From CAWIHS01 sp963836005 (GTDB lineage: Bacteria > Pseudomonadota > Gammaproteobacteria > GRL18): 64,000 bases of DNA. The position numbers and the translations under genes were made by a program. The DNA is taken from assembly GCA_963836005.1 (NCBI GenBank), contig CAWIHS010000002.1, positions 62,001 to 126,000 on the forward strand, given 5' to 3'. The notes beneath the pieces were generated by a model that was given only the letters and a program-made list of their open reading frames with translations, was not told the DNA's origin and did no database searches. Of this stretch, positions 46,664 to 55,443 are shown piece by piece (positions within the stretch are counted from its first letter, which is position 1; each line of letters starts with the position of its first letter).

Positions 46664-48250
46664 ATGCCCACCCTAATACACCACTTGATTACTAAAACTG
46701 CACAACAGGCGCCCGACGCAGATGCATTGCTGTATAAAGATCAAGCGATTAACTATCAGCAGTTAGTCCTGGAAATTAGCCGCTTATCTCAAGCGTTAAT
46801 CAATATTGGTATAGAACGCCATGAACGGATTGCAGTCTATTTACCCAAACGTATTGAAACCGTGGTGTCCATGTTCGCGCCATCAGCTGCAGGTGCCTGT
46901 TTTGTACCGGTCAATCCTATACTCAAAGCAGAACAGGTGGGTTATATTCTGCACGACTGCAATGTCCGTTTACTGATCACCAGTCATGATCGCTTAAAAC
47001 AGCTACATTCAACCCTGGAGCATTGCAATGATTTGCTCTATGTCATTGTGATTGACAGGCCCAAATCAGCAACCTCACTGGACCTTTCGCATATCAAAGT
47101 GATGCAGTGGGATGAGATTCCGACAGATAATAATCACTTACCCCTGGTTACAACGATTGATACAGATGTAGCAGCCATTCTTTATACTTCCGGCAGCACG
47201 GGGAAACCCAAGGGTGTGGTTTTATCGCATAGAAACATGATCACAGGTGCTAACAGCGTCGCCCAATATCTCGGTAATAACAAAAGTGATCGACTTTTAG
47301 CGGTCTTACCTTTCAGCTTTGATTATGGCTTGAGTCAACTAACCACGGCTTTTCAAGTCGGCGCCTCGGTCGTTTTAATAGACTACCTGTTTCCCAGAGA
47401 TGTCATTAAGGCCGTCTGTCAATACAACATTACCGGACTGGCAGCGGTGCCGCCATTGTGGATACAACTGGCTCAGCTGGACTGGCCGGAAGAGGCGAAA
47501 GCATCGCTGCGTTATTTTACCAATTCCGGCGGGGCAATGCCGGTTGAAATTCTGACTAAATTACGCCATGCCCTGCCTTATAGCACCCCCTATCTGATGT
47601 ATGGATTAACCGAAGCATTTCGTTCCACCTATGTCCCCCCCGAAGCACTTGATACGCATCAGGACTCCATCGGTATAGCTATACCCAATGCCGAAGTACT
47701 GGTCCTGAATGAAGACGGCTCTGAATGTGCCGATAACGAGCCCGGCGAACTGGTACATCGCGGCTCACTCGTATCACTGGGTTATTGGAACGCGTTGGAG
47801 AAAACCCGTGCACGCTTTAAGCCGATTCCATCCAGCCTGACAGGAATAGTGATAGCAGAAATGGCGGTCTGGTCCGGTGACACAGTTCGTCGTGATAAAG
47901 ACGGTTTTTTATATTTCATCAGCCGCAAGGATGATATGATTAAGACTTCCGGGTACCGGGTCAGCCCTAACGAAATTGAAGAAATAGCCTATCAGTCCGA
48001 GCTGGTCAAAGAGGCCGTTGCACTGGGTATAACTCACCCCTCACTCGGCCAGGCTGTGGTGCTGATAGTTGTTCCCCTGGCTGACTCATATACTGCAGGG
48101 GATCTGCTCAACTATTGTAAAAAAAACCTGCCCAACTTCATGCATCCTGCGGAAATAATCGTTAAAGGCTCTTTATCTCGAAACCAGAATGGTAAAATCG
48201 ACCGCAAACAATTGGCTGAAGAATATAAGGATCTGTTTCAGGAAAATTAA
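46664..48250 (+). CDS. Acyl-CoA ligase (AMP-forming), exosortase A system-associated
   Basis: A 528-residue ANL-superfamily adenylating enzyme. The AMP-binding P-loop is AAILYTSGSTGKPKGVVLSH, followed by YGLTEAFRSTYVPP, SGDTVRRDKDGFLYF and KTSGYRVSPNEIEE, with the catalytic lysine in NQNGKIDRK. It matches the TIGR03098 type that occurs in exosortase-A (EpsH/XrtA) exopolysaccharide loci. The next gene, a PLP decarboxylase of TIGR03099 type, starts 2 bases after its stop, and an acyl carrier protein is near. The three probably load or modify an acyl or amino acid group used in the polysaccharide. The substrate is not known. Confidence 0.92.
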   Translation: MPTLIHHLITKTAQQAPDADALLYKDQAINYQQLVLEISRLSQALINIGIERHERIAVYLPKRIETVVSMFAPSAAGACFVPVNPILKAEQVGYILHDCNVRLLITSHDRLKQLHSTLEHCNDLLYVIVIDRPKSATSLDLSHIKVMQWDEIPTDNNHLPLVTTIDTDVAAILYTSGSTGKPKGVVLSHRNMITGANSVAQYLGNNKSDRLLAVLPFSFDYGLSQLTTAFQVGASVVLIDYLFPRDVIKAVCQYNITGLAAVPPLWIQLAQLDWPEEAKASLRYFTNSGGAMPVEILTKLRHALPYSTPYLMYGLTEAFRSTYVPPEALDTHQDSIGIAIPNAEVLVLNEDGSECADNEPGELVHRGSLVSLGYWNALEKTRARFKPIPSSLTGIVIAEMAVWSGDTVRRDKDGFLYFISRKDDMIKTSGYRVSPNEIEEIAYQSELVKEAVALGITHPSLGQAVVLIVVPLADSYTAGDLLNYCKKNLPNFMHPAEIIVKGSLSRNQNGKIDRKQLAEEYKDLFQEN

Positions 48251-48252
48251 GC

Positions 48253-49485
48253 ATGCAAAAAAAAGCTGTTAGTCACACACCACTGAATTATTTTCCGCTC
48301 AAACAAGGACAATTGTATGTTGCCGGAAAGCCGCTGCAGCAAGCAGTTGCCATTACGGGACAAACCCCGGTTTATATCTATGACCGAAAATTGATCAGTG
48401 CACGGGTTGCTAAACTTCGCAGCATGTTGCCTTCAAAAATCCAGCTGCACTATGCCATGAAAGCCAACCCCATGCCTGCAGTCGTGCAGCATCTTGCTGG
48501 ATTGGTGGATGGCCTTGATGTTGCGTCACAGGGGGAAATGCTGACAGCCGTTAATACCGGTATTTCAGCCGCAGACATCAGTTTTGCCGGTCCGGGAAAA
48601 ACAGACCGTGAACTGAGCGGTGCCATCGCCGCTCAAATAGTGATCAATGTTGAATCGGCACAGGAGCTGTCCCGCATAGTGGCTCTGGGCCAACAATTTT
48701 CAGTCACCCCCAATGTGGCCATCAGAGTCAATCCCGATTTCGAACTAAAATCTTCTGGGATGAAAATGTCTGGCGGCCCCAAGCAATTTGGCATAGACGC
48801 TGAAAGAGTTCCAGAACTACTTGAGCAATTAAAAAATCTGCCGGTTAATTTTCAGGGTCTGCATATATTTTCCGGTTCACAAAACCTGAGCAGCGAGGCT
48901 ATCATTGAAGCACACAATAAAACCTTTGCTCTAGCCGACAAGCTCGTTGGCCGCGGAGATATAGAGTACCAGTTTATTAATATTGGCGGAGGCTTTGGGA
49001 TCCCCTATTTCCCGGGTGAAACACCTCTGGAACTTCAACCCATTGCTGACAACCTGCAGCATTTACTCGATAGTTATGCTCAATTTAATGATAAACACAT
49101 TATTATCGAACTGGGACGTTACTTTGTCGGTGAAGCCGGAATATACGTCAGCCGCATTATTGATAAAAAAATATCCAGGGAGCAAACTTATCTTGTCACC
49201 GATGGCGGGTTGCATCATCACTTATCCAATTCAGGTAATTTTGGCCAGGTTATCAGAAAAAACTATCCAGTCAGGATCAGTCAAAGCAAACCAGACCAGA
49301 ACAGCGAATTGGTGAATATCGTAGGCCCCCTGTGTACACCGCTGGATATTCTCGCCAACCAGATGGAATTACCGCAAGCCGAAGTAGGTGATCTGGTGGT
49401 GATCTTACAATCCGGCGCTTATGGAAAAAGTGCCAGCCCCGAGGCCTTCCTCGGTCATGATCCTGTCAAGGAAATATTAATTTAA
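48253..49485 (+). CDS. PLP-dependent decarboxylase, exosortase A system-associated
   Basis: A fold-type III (alanine-racemase-like) decarboxylase of 410 residues, related to diaminopimelate and ornithine decarboxylases. The PLP lysine is K70 in LHYAMKANPMP. Other motifs are GLDVASQGEM, SFAGPGKTDREL, GLHIFSGSQNL, NIGGGFGIPYF, IELGRYFVGEAG and the C-terminal GPLCTPLDIL with Cys-x-x-x-Asp, which holds the substrate carboxylate. It is translationally close to the ligase (2-base gap). As part of the exosortase-A locus its product is probably an amine that is activated or transferred by the ligase/ACP pair. This link is inference. Confidence 0.92.
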   Translation: MQKKAVSHTPLNYFPLKQGQLYVAGKPLQQAVAITGQTPVYIYDRKLISARVAKLRSMLPSKIQLHYAMKANPMPAVVQHLAGLVDGLDVASQGEMLTAVNTGISAADISFAGPGKTDRELSGAIAAQIVINVESAQELSRIVALGQQFSVTPNVAIRVNPDFELKSSGMKMSGGPKQFGIDAERVPELLEQLKNLPVNFQGLHIFSGSQNLSSEAIIEAHNKTFALADKLVGRGDIEYQFINIGGGFGIPYFPGETPLELQPIADNLQHLLDSYAQFNDKHIIIELGRYFVGEAGIYVSRIIDKKISREQTYLVTDGGLHHHLSNSGNFGQVIRKNYPVRISQSKPDQNSELVNIVGPLCTPLDILANQMELPQAEVGDLVVILQSGAYGKSASPEAFLGHDPVKEILI

Positions 49486-49715
49486 TAAAGTAGCAGCAAC
49501 CGAGTAACCATCTAATCTCCATCACTTCATACCCTGCCGGGTCTGCTGCTTAGCATGGCCTTTCTTAATTACTATTCATAGGTAGGTACTTAAGCAGAAT
49601 CAGGTGCGGATAATCGAGTATTTGTTCCAGAAGACGCCGTAAATACTTCCACAAACACTCAATTATCCTTAAGTACCTGCGTATGAATTACTATTAGTAC
49701 TTATATGTCAAAAGT
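49486..49715. other. Convergent spacer carrying hairpin repeat copy 2
   Basis: Between the convergent decarboxylase and ACP genes. It is almost filled by the palindrome described next and could act as a bidirectional transcription stop. Confidence 0.45.
49567..49694. repeat. Imperfect palindrome, copy 2 of the dispersed hairpin repeat
   Basis: The arms 49567-49628 and 49648-49694 pair through ggtacttaag/cttaagtacc, attcat/atgaat and ggataatcgag/ctcaattatcc. The left arm has a 14-base insertion. The loop carries the 23-base core at 49624-49646 (gttccagaagacgccg...), identical to 1377-1399, while the arms of the two copies share no evident sequence. Confidence 0.65.
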
Positions 49716-49958
49716 TCAGCTTGTTTTTCCTTCAACAAAACCCACTAAAGAACCGACTGTCTCGAATGTTTCAGCAGAAATTTCATCATCATCCACAGTG
49801 ATTCCCATATTGTCTTCCAGAGCAGTGATCACAGAAACAACTGCCATAGAGTCAAATTCTGCCATTCCGCCAAGGAGCACTGTATCTTCTGTTAAAATTG
49901 ATCTTTCAACCTGTAAAACATCCTGTAAAACATCGATCACATCTTGTAAAACACTCAT
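49716..49958 (-). CDS. Acyl carrier protein
   Basis: An 80-residue acidic four-helix carrier protein. The phosphopantetheine-acceptor serine is S37 in AEFDSMAVVSV (usual DSL, here DSM). ACPs of this type accompany exosortase-A polysaccharide genes and presumably carry an acyl or aminoacyl group from the nearby acyl-CoA ligase. The first 20 residues contain an internal repeat (VLQDVIDVLQDVLQV), visible in DNA as near-identical 18-21-base units. It is the last gene of a minus-strand run with the nucleotidyltransferase and HprK-related kinase; the gap to the upstream gene is 51 bases. Confidence 0.9.
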   Translation of the reverse strand: MSVLQDVIDVLQDVLQVERSILTEDTVLLGGMAEFDSMAVVSVITALEDNMGITVDDDEISAETFETVGSLVGFVEGKTS

Positions 49959-50009
49959 AATTAAATCTCTAAAATAGTTTGTAAGTTTGTAAGTTTGTAG
50001 CCTTGAATA

Positions 50010-51080
50010 CTATGATTCTGGCGAAGTTTTTGCGGTATTTCCCCAGGCCTTATGACTCAGGTGTTTGATCAGCATCAGAGGCGGCATTCTGACCCAATGA
50101 GAACGAACGAACAATAGCCATTGAGTAATAGGCGCCTGCATATGCTCAACATTCTTCGGGGCAATCAAACGGTTGATGAAATTTCGCATCAGCAAATCAA
50201 TTAACATCATTGGGCGATCGTGTGAAATATCAATCATCACTGCTTCCGGAATGTTGGTGTGCAGCATACGCTGTAATGCTGTTAGAGCATAATACAACGG
50301 CCGTTCCATCTGCAACTCTCTGGCACGTTCCACTAACTCTGGCCAGAAATCTTCCCGAACTGAGAATTGTGCAGATAATTCATGCATATCTACCAGATCT
50401 CTTAAGCCACCGCGCAATTCATCATTAAAAAATAGATGCGTCGCACTATGCAGGAACATATCCTTAGGCTCCAGCATCAGAAAAAAACTATTCTCTATGG
50501 GAACAGCTTTAGCCAATAAGGTTCGAGCATCGGGTTTAATTCGGCTCACAGGCGGAACAAGGTTGTGATGCATATCAATTTCCACGCCTCGTTCCGGATA
50601 AACCAGCGGCGGGATCTCATGCATCCAGGCACGGTAATAATGCTGATCATACTCGTTTGCCTCTCGATGCACCCAGCCTGCCTGCAGAAAAATTTTTTCT
50701 GCAGGCTGCATGTCTGATTCAGACACCAGTAAATCAACATCAGATAATCTGCGTCCACTATAGGGCGACAGTCGTGCCTCGATATAGGCTGCGCCTTTTA
50801 ACAGCACCAGGGGTATATTCTTATCCCTGAACAGTTTTGCTATATGCCTTAATTCATGTTTCGCCAACAGGCGATAAAAGCTATTATTAACCCGGGCTCC
50901 TTCCAGTATGCCCATAACTTTTTCAGGTACTTGCAGGGCAAAGTCATTTCGTTCAACCAGCAGCTGAAGATACCCCAGAAGTTTGGCATGACGGGCAAAG
51001 CGAATAATAGTATCCCATTCTTTTATAGATAAGTCCGGTATTTTTTCGGGTCTGGAAATGACATCAAGGAGGGGATTCAT
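50010..51080 (-). CDS. Nucleotidyltransferase-fold protein (NTP_transf_5 family) of the HprK/PqqD cassette
   Basis: A 356-residue protein with a pol-beta-type nucleotidyltransferase core: VLLKGAAYIEARLSPYSGRR followed by LSDVDLLV (about 98-125), where the two Asp of DVD would bind metal. A helical C-terminal half follows with LRDLVDMHELSAQF and a Trp/Met-rich end. The PF14907 family is found beside HprK-like kinases and PqqD-like proteins, both in exosortase-type loci and in some lasso-peptide clusters such as paeninodin. Its role there is not established. It begins 3 bases after the stop of the kinase gene, so the genes form one operon. Confidence 0.87.
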   Translation of the reverse strand: MNPLLDVISRPEKIPDLSIKEWDTIIRFARHAKLLGYLQLLVERNDFALQVPEKVMGILEGARVNNSFYRLLAKHELRHIAKLFRDKNIPLVLLKGAAYIEARLSPYSGRRLSDVDLLVSESDMQPAEKIFLQAGWVHREANEYDQHYYRAWMHEIPPLVYPERGVEIDMHHNLVPPVSRIKPDARTLLAKAVPIENSFFLMLEPKDMFLHSATHLFFNDELRGGLRDLVDMHELSAQFSVREDFWPELVERARELQMERPLYYALTALQRMLHTNIPEAVMIDISHDRPMMLIDLLMRNFINRLIAPKNVEHMQAPITQWLLFVRSHWVRMPPLMLIKHLSHKAWGNTAKTSPES

Positions 51081-51083
51081 AAC

Positions 51084-52004
51084 TTATATAGTGGCCTTTT
51101 CTTCCATCAACTCTGTTAATAACTTGATGGCCTTATCCATATCATTATATTGCAGTGCATAGCAATCACTCTGCTGGATGATCCTGGTTATAGTGCGAAA
51201 GCCTTTTTCCTGGGTTAATTTGTAATTAAAAGAGTTGCTGCTTAAACGGGTGAAAGCCTGGTTTTTGGGGATTGAATGCAACTTACAGCTGAATTCACTG
51301 GTATATTGAGGAAAAACGACCAGCGCAGAATGAACCTTTTTATGTTGATGTTGAAAACATGTCGGTGTTGGAGCCAGATGCGCTATATCCCCTTTACGTG
51401 TTTTAGGAAAGACAGGTCCCATCAGAGCTGCTTTATCAAACGCTTTGATCACAGCGATTGATTCATTTTTAAGCGGGATTGCCCTGGGGATGGGTACCAG
51501 ACTTGTGGTTTCAGGCTCAACCAGGCCAAATTCATCGGAGAGCAGACGCCAGCCTCTTAGCATTAGACCGGAGCATAAGGTGCTTTTGCCTGAGCCAGGC
51601 ATGGCAGGCATAATCAAGGCTTTGCCGCTATGTTCTAGAACGGCTGAATGCAGCATCACATACTGATGAGCTGATAAGCCAATACACCAGTTAAGTCCCC
51701 ATTCATAAAGAGGGTATGAGTGACTCAGGGGATAAGGTTCAAACGGATAGACACCTTCAATGGAGAAGTTTGCCTGTCTTCGCCACCAGCGGCGAAGACT
51801 AAGAGGTCGCCTGACATCGAGATGAAAATCATAAACTTCTTCATCTTCAATTAAATGTACAGGGCCGTAAAGACACAATAAAACTGATATCAGTTCCTGA
51901 ATATCAGTTTTCAATTCAATATTAAATGGCCCGATGCGGTATTTAATACCCTTATCAGCCGCAATGTCTAACAACTTTTGTGCTGTTAAATCAGCAACTT
52001 GCAT
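51084..52004 (-). CDS. HprK-related kinase A
   Basis: A 306-residue protein related to the C-terminal domain of HPr kinase/phosphorylase. The Walker A loop is AMPGSGKSTLCSGL (P-loop 136-142), followed by LLSDEFGLVEPET (about 154-166), which corresponds to the metal-binding acidic motif. The N-terminal 110 residues are specific to this subfamily (TIGR04352 type). There is no HPr or PTS gene here, so the target is unlikely to be HPr. Homologues in lasso-peptide clusters phosphorylate a C-terminal serine of the precursor, making the Ser-rich protein encoded two genes upstream a candidate substrate. The start codon overlaps the stop of the PqqD-like gene (taATG). Confidence 0.9.
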   Translation of the reverse strand: MQVADLTAQKLLDIAADKGIKYRIGPFNIELKTDIQELISVLLCLYGPVHLIEDEEVYDFHLDVRRPLSLRRWWRRQANFSIEGVYPFEPYPLSHSYPLYEWGLNWCIGLSAHQYVMLHSAVLEHSGKALIMPAMPGSGKSTLCSGLMLRGWRLLSDEFGLVEPETTSLVPIPRAIPLKNESIAVIKAFDKAALMGPVFPKTRKGDIAHLAPTPTCFQHQHKKVHSALVVFPQYTSEFSCKLHSIPKNQAFTRLSSNSFNYKLTQEKGFRTITRIIQQSDCYALQYNDMDKAIKLLTELMEEKATI

Positions 52005-52330
52005 TATTGCTGTTCAATATGCTGTTGCTCGACGAGCTCAAGTTCTTCAAATTGCTGCAAAACATGTAAAATCTTTTCTTCCCAGTCGTCAGAATCTTCC
52101 TTGTTAAACTTTTCACTGTGCTCTGCGTTAAACATGTCAGCCATCAGTTCTGATAATTGAGACAAGGTGTAAGGCTGTTCAATAAGCAGGGACAATAATT
52201 CACCCGGAAAAAAGTCCAACTGATGTGTTTCTCCGGAAATAGGATTATAAACGCTAAACTCTGATTCCCACTCTATAATCTCCGGTATTAAAGTACTATT
52301 TTTACTTCGGCATATAGACCATATAGTCAT
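52004..52330 (-). CDS. PqqD-like peptide chaperone of the HPr-rel-A system
   Basis: A 108-residue protein with the winged-helix PqqD/RRE-like core: a strand-rich N-terminus (WESEFSVYNPISGETHQLDF), then FPGELLSLLIEQPYTLSQLS and ELMADMF, then an acidic helical tail (EEKILHVLQQFEELELVEQQ). PqqD-like domains bind precursor peptides and present them to modifying enzymes. It matches the TIGR04353-type protein found next to HprK-related kinase A. It overlaps the kinase start by one base and starts 3 bases after the end of the 52334-52612 frame. Confidence 0.87.
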   Translation of the reverse strand: MTIWSICRSKNSTLIPEIIEWESEFSVYNPISGETHQLDFFPGELLSLLIEQPYTLSQLSELMADMFNAEHSEKFNKEDSDDWEEKILHVLQQFEELELVEQQHIEQQ

Positions 52331-52333
52331 TTG

Positions 52334-52612
52334 TCAGCCTGGAAAAACCGCACCACTTTTTTTCGCGTCCTGAATAGAATTATAACAGGACTGAGTCAAT
52401 CCCTGGTTTACACCACCCAGTACGTTGCGATCACCTACCTTCTGAACAGGCCAGATGGTTACTGGATTATAAGTAATAGAATCATATAATATAAGAACTT
52501 TGACCCAATCACCATTTCGGCAAATCATTTTTTGTTCACCGCTATATGGGACACCATCTGAATAATAAAATGTACCCTGAATTAAATAGACTCTTTCACC
52601 GGAGCATGACAA
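52334..52612 (-). CDS. Cys-containing hypothetical frame, in phase with the upstream Tat-type gene
   Basis: A 92-codon frame from TTG at 52612, with GAGGTG 10 bases upstream. Its start is weak. It is exactly in the same reading frame as the 52628-53011 gene and separated from it only by one TGA and five codons, so the two may be a single gene interrupted by TGA at 52628-52630. The sequence has three cysteines (SCSGERVY, MICRNGDW, TQSCYNSI) and a beta-rich pattern with no signal peptide of its own, which is odd if it is separate, since the partner is exported. It may be the C-terminal domain of the cassette's exported client. Confidence 0.55.
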   Translation of the reverse strand: MSCSGERVYLIQGTFYYSDGVPYSGEQKMICRNGDWVKVLILYDSITYNPVTIWPVQKVGDRNVLGGVNQGLTQSCYNSIQDAKKSGAVFPG

Positions 52613-52627
52613 ACCATTTATAACACC

Positions 52628-53011
52628 TCAGGAATCCGACGCCTTAGTTGATTTGGAGGCATTGGCAGACTTGCTGGTTTTACTATCAGTAAGCCTTTTT
52701 GATGATTTTGAAGATTTAGCAGCACCGGGAGGAATAAAAGCTGCAGGCTGAACGTAGCCCAGTTCAACTTTTTGCCTCTTCCAGGTATCACCGCCACTAC
52801 CGGCACAATAATTCTTAATCCCACAATCTACTTGCGGAACTTCATCAGCAAGCTTTTCTGCACATTGGAATGCACTGGCAGCCGCCGCGCCTACATTAGG
52901 TGTTAAAGTGGCCACAAGGGGAGCCGCTGCACTTGCTTTAAGTAGTTTTCTGCGCTTTAACAGATAACTTGTGTTCTGTTTTTTTCCCTGTGCTTGATTC
53001 GTATCAATCAT
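52628..53011 (-). CDS. Tat-type exported protein with Ser/Lys-rich C-terminal tail, likely client of the HprK/PqqD cassette
   Basis: A 127-residue product. It has a twin-arginine-like signal: KRRKLLKASAAAPLVATL with the Arg pair at 20-21, followed by a hydrophobic stretch and AAAASA. The mature domain has three Cys (C50, C63, C69) and a GSGGDTWKRQK segment. The last 28 residues are strikingly rich in Ser (11), Lys and Thr (SSKSSKRLTDSKTSKSANAS...). It is the first gene of the run leading to the PqqD-like and HprK-like genes. I infer, without proof, that it is the protein these enzymes act on. It ends with TGA, after which the same frame continues for 97 codons (see the 52334-52612 entry). Confidence 0.65.
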   Translation of the reverse strand: MIDTNQAQGKKQNTSYLLKRRKLLKASAAAPLVATLTPNVGAAAASAFQCAEKLADEVPQVDCGIKNYCAGSGGDTWKRQKVELGYVQPAAFIPPGAAKSSKSSKRLTDSKTSKSANASKSTKASDS

Positions 53012-53295
53012 AACTATTAACCTTAATTAAAAAACATTGTCCTTACTACTTATAATAAGCATCTATTGCGCCAACTACAATATCCAATTGATAAATAATA
53101 CATAAATATTAGTAAAATTCTTACAGGAATTTACTTTGTAAAATTTTCTGACTTACTGATTTGTATATTTGCCCGGAAATTTGAAGAACAATCAAAAAAT
53201 TTATCAAACCTGATACTTATTATAGCGTATTTAGGATTTATATCGTGTATCCAGCATAAAATATTACAAGTTATTGTTATTTGGCCAGATCTGAG

Positions 53296-55413
53296 CTACC
53301 TGTGTAAACTGTGTTGATCTTTACATTGACGAAAAGGAAAATCGATATCAGGATAATCAGGAATTTTTGCTGTTTCCCTGTTTTCAAAATAACAGTTCCC
53401 CTCATAAACATTTTTTCCGCCAATAATAAGGTTGCCGGAGACGACCGGCTGGACATTTTCTCCCCTGGCAGCAAATAATTGATCATCATTGTTATCCATG
53501 ATAATCATATTATTATCCAGAATCAGTTCATTTTCTTCCCAGTCAATACCACGCTTACCTCGCTCCCAGCCAAATCCGATTAATTGCTGATTGCCGGTAT
53601 TTTTTCCATGCTGCAGTATGCTATTTTTGACAATCACTTTCCCGCCGTTTGGAATATCAATTAAACGGCTATCCTTAGCATCTACCGAGGCAACAACACT
53701 CTCCTCAATTACAGTCACGCGGGTTCGGCTTTTTACTTCATGACCTTCATTCCCCGTACCTATAATTTTAGATCGCCTGATCTTCAATGTATCGCCAGCA
53801 ATATACACCCCATGAGAACGCCCCAGGGGATGTGATTGATTGCCATTATACTCAATTCTTGAATCTTCTATAACAACTTTACCTGAGTCGCTGCCAGTAA
53901 GAACACCTTGCTGATTATGATGAAAGTAGACATTTTTTAATGTCAGGTTTTTTCCTTTCAGTCTTATACAAGCTCCATTTCCGTCTGATACCTTAATATT
54001 TTTACATTCCAGCCCTTCAATTGCAGTATTGTTACCTTTAATTACCAGTGCGGCCTTATTGGCAAAGGCTTTGGTGAGAACTGCGTCCGCTGCTTTGATT
54101 GTTACATTATCAGCTTTGAGGATTGCGCCTTCAGCCCAGCTACCGGGTAAGATTTTTATCTGATCCCCATCTTCAGCCTGAAGAAAAGCATCCCCTATGC
54201 TGGTAAAATTACATTGATTATTAAGACAGGCACGGGGTTCATCCGGATTAAGGATCTGGCTATCTCCACCCAATTTATAAATCCAGATCCCATGTTCGTG
54301 GTTATTCAAACCGGCATATACATCAAACTCGGGTAGATAAATCCATTTACTGAAAACAAGACGGGAACCGTCAGGTGCTGTCTCACTTAAGCTATTTGAG
54401 TATTGACGAAATTCTTTAGTATCAACATTCCACGACCAGACTATTCTCTGCCCGGTCCAGAAGATAAAACTGTTTATAGATGAATTAAAAATCATACCGC
54501 CCTGACGAACACCAGCATCTATCATTGCCTGTGGGAATTTTGAGTCTGCTTTCCAGTTTCCAAGCATCTCCCCTGACAGTTCCAGTTTCCTCATCATTTT
54601 TTTATCCGTCGTATACATCGTATGGTTATTAGAATCATAAGCCATAATCCCGGGCATGACACCAAATCTGATATTACCACGTCGATGAATATTACCCCTT
54701 TCATCAAGCTCAAATGGCCCTACACTTTCTCCTGAGTAAAACTTTGGAATCACCGCAATTCGTTTAGTTTCAGGGTTCCATTCAGACATGGCATAACCGG
54801 TAAAAATCCCATGAGAATCGTGCCTGATCCATTTTTTTAATTCAGGATCAAATTCCCAAAAAGGTTTTTCTATCTGAGAAAATCGGCCTTTAAAACAGTA
54901 TCCCCCAGGTCTTATCAGCCATATAGATTTAGAAACTGGATTCCATGTTATAGCATCGTAAGTATGAGTTGCAGAAGGTCCATCAGCAGGCATAGGGCAA
55001 TTCATACCTGCTTTATAGGGCATATTAGGACCAGTTAAGGGGCTAGGCGAAGTCAACCTTTTCCAACTCAGAGATGAGAAATCAAATTGATAAACTTCAT
55101 TACCACCATAATCACGATGTCCTCCGCCAAAAAACCACCAGCGCCGCCCATCAAAAGCAGCTCCACTCCAGGCCTCCAGAACACTTTTCGAACCTGAACT
55201 TCCCCAGATATTACCTCCTCCATACTCGTCTTGAATATTTATCACTTCATTTTTAGTGAATAAGGGAGGGTTGGATTGAGGCAGCTCTAACCACTCGCCA
55301 GGACTTAATTTTTCAATTTGCTTACGTAATTTTTCAAAATCAGCAGCATAAGACACGCTAAAATTAACGACATAGAAAAAAAATAAATAGAACAAATACT
55401 TAACAATACCCAT
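53296..55413 (-). CDS. Secreted parallel beta-helix / kelch-like surface protein
   Basis: The start at 55413 (MGIVKYLFYLFFFYVVNFSV, signal peptide) is preferred over 55443 because GGGGAA lies 8 bases before it. The product is about 705 residues. The N-terminal half has Trp-rich segments typical of beta-propeller/galactose-oxidase-like domains (GGGHRDYGGNEVYQFDFSSL; AYDSNNHTMYTTDKK). The C-terminal 300 residues are a beta-helix (GDQIKILPGSWAEGAILKAD, KGKNLTLKNVYFHHNQQGVL, GKVVIEDSRIEYNGNQ). A polysaccharide-binding or -processing role is inferred from fold and neighbours. No PEP-CTERM tail is present at its C-terminus (KDQHSLHR). Confidence 0.8.
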   Translation of the reverse strand: MGIVKYLFYLFFFYVVNFSVSYAADFEKLRKQIEKLSPGEWLELPQSNPPLFTKNEVINIQDEYGGGNIWGSSGSKSVLEAWSGAAFDGRRWWFFGGGHRDYGGNEVYQFDFSSLSWKRLTSPSPLTGPNMPYKAGMNCPMPADGPSATHTYDAITWNPVSKSIWLIRPGGYCFKGRFSQIEKPFWEFDPELKKWIRHDSHGIFTGYAMSEWNPETKRIAVIPKFYSGESVGPFELDERGNIHRRGNIRFGVMPGIMAYDSNNHTMYTTDKKMMRKLELSGEMLGNWKADSKFPQAMIDAGVRQGGMIFNSSINSFIFWTGQRIVWSWNVDTKEFRQYSNSLSETAPDGSRLVFSKWIYLPEFDVYAGLNNHEHGIWIYKLGGDSQILNPDEPRACLNNQCNFTSIGDAFLQAEDGDQIKILPGSWAEGAILKADNVTIKAADAVLTKAFANKAALVIKGNNTAIEGLECKNIKVSDGNGACIRLKGKNLTLKNVYFHHNQQGVLTGSDSGKVVIEDSRIEYNGNQSHPLGRSHGVYIAGDTLKIRRSKIIGTGNEGHEVKSRTRVTVIEESVVASVDAKDSRLIDIPNGGKVIVKNSILQHGKNTGNQQLIGFGWERGKRGIDWEENELILDNNMIIMDNNDDQLFAARGENVQPVVSGNLIIGGKNVYEGNCYFENRETAKIPDYPDIDFPFRQCKDQHSLHR

Positions 55414-55443
55414 ACATATGTTTCCCCATGTATTTTTAATCAA

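Noticed and set aside
49705..49977. 90-codon plus-strand frame
   Set aside because: Exact antisense shadow of the acyl carrier protein gene.
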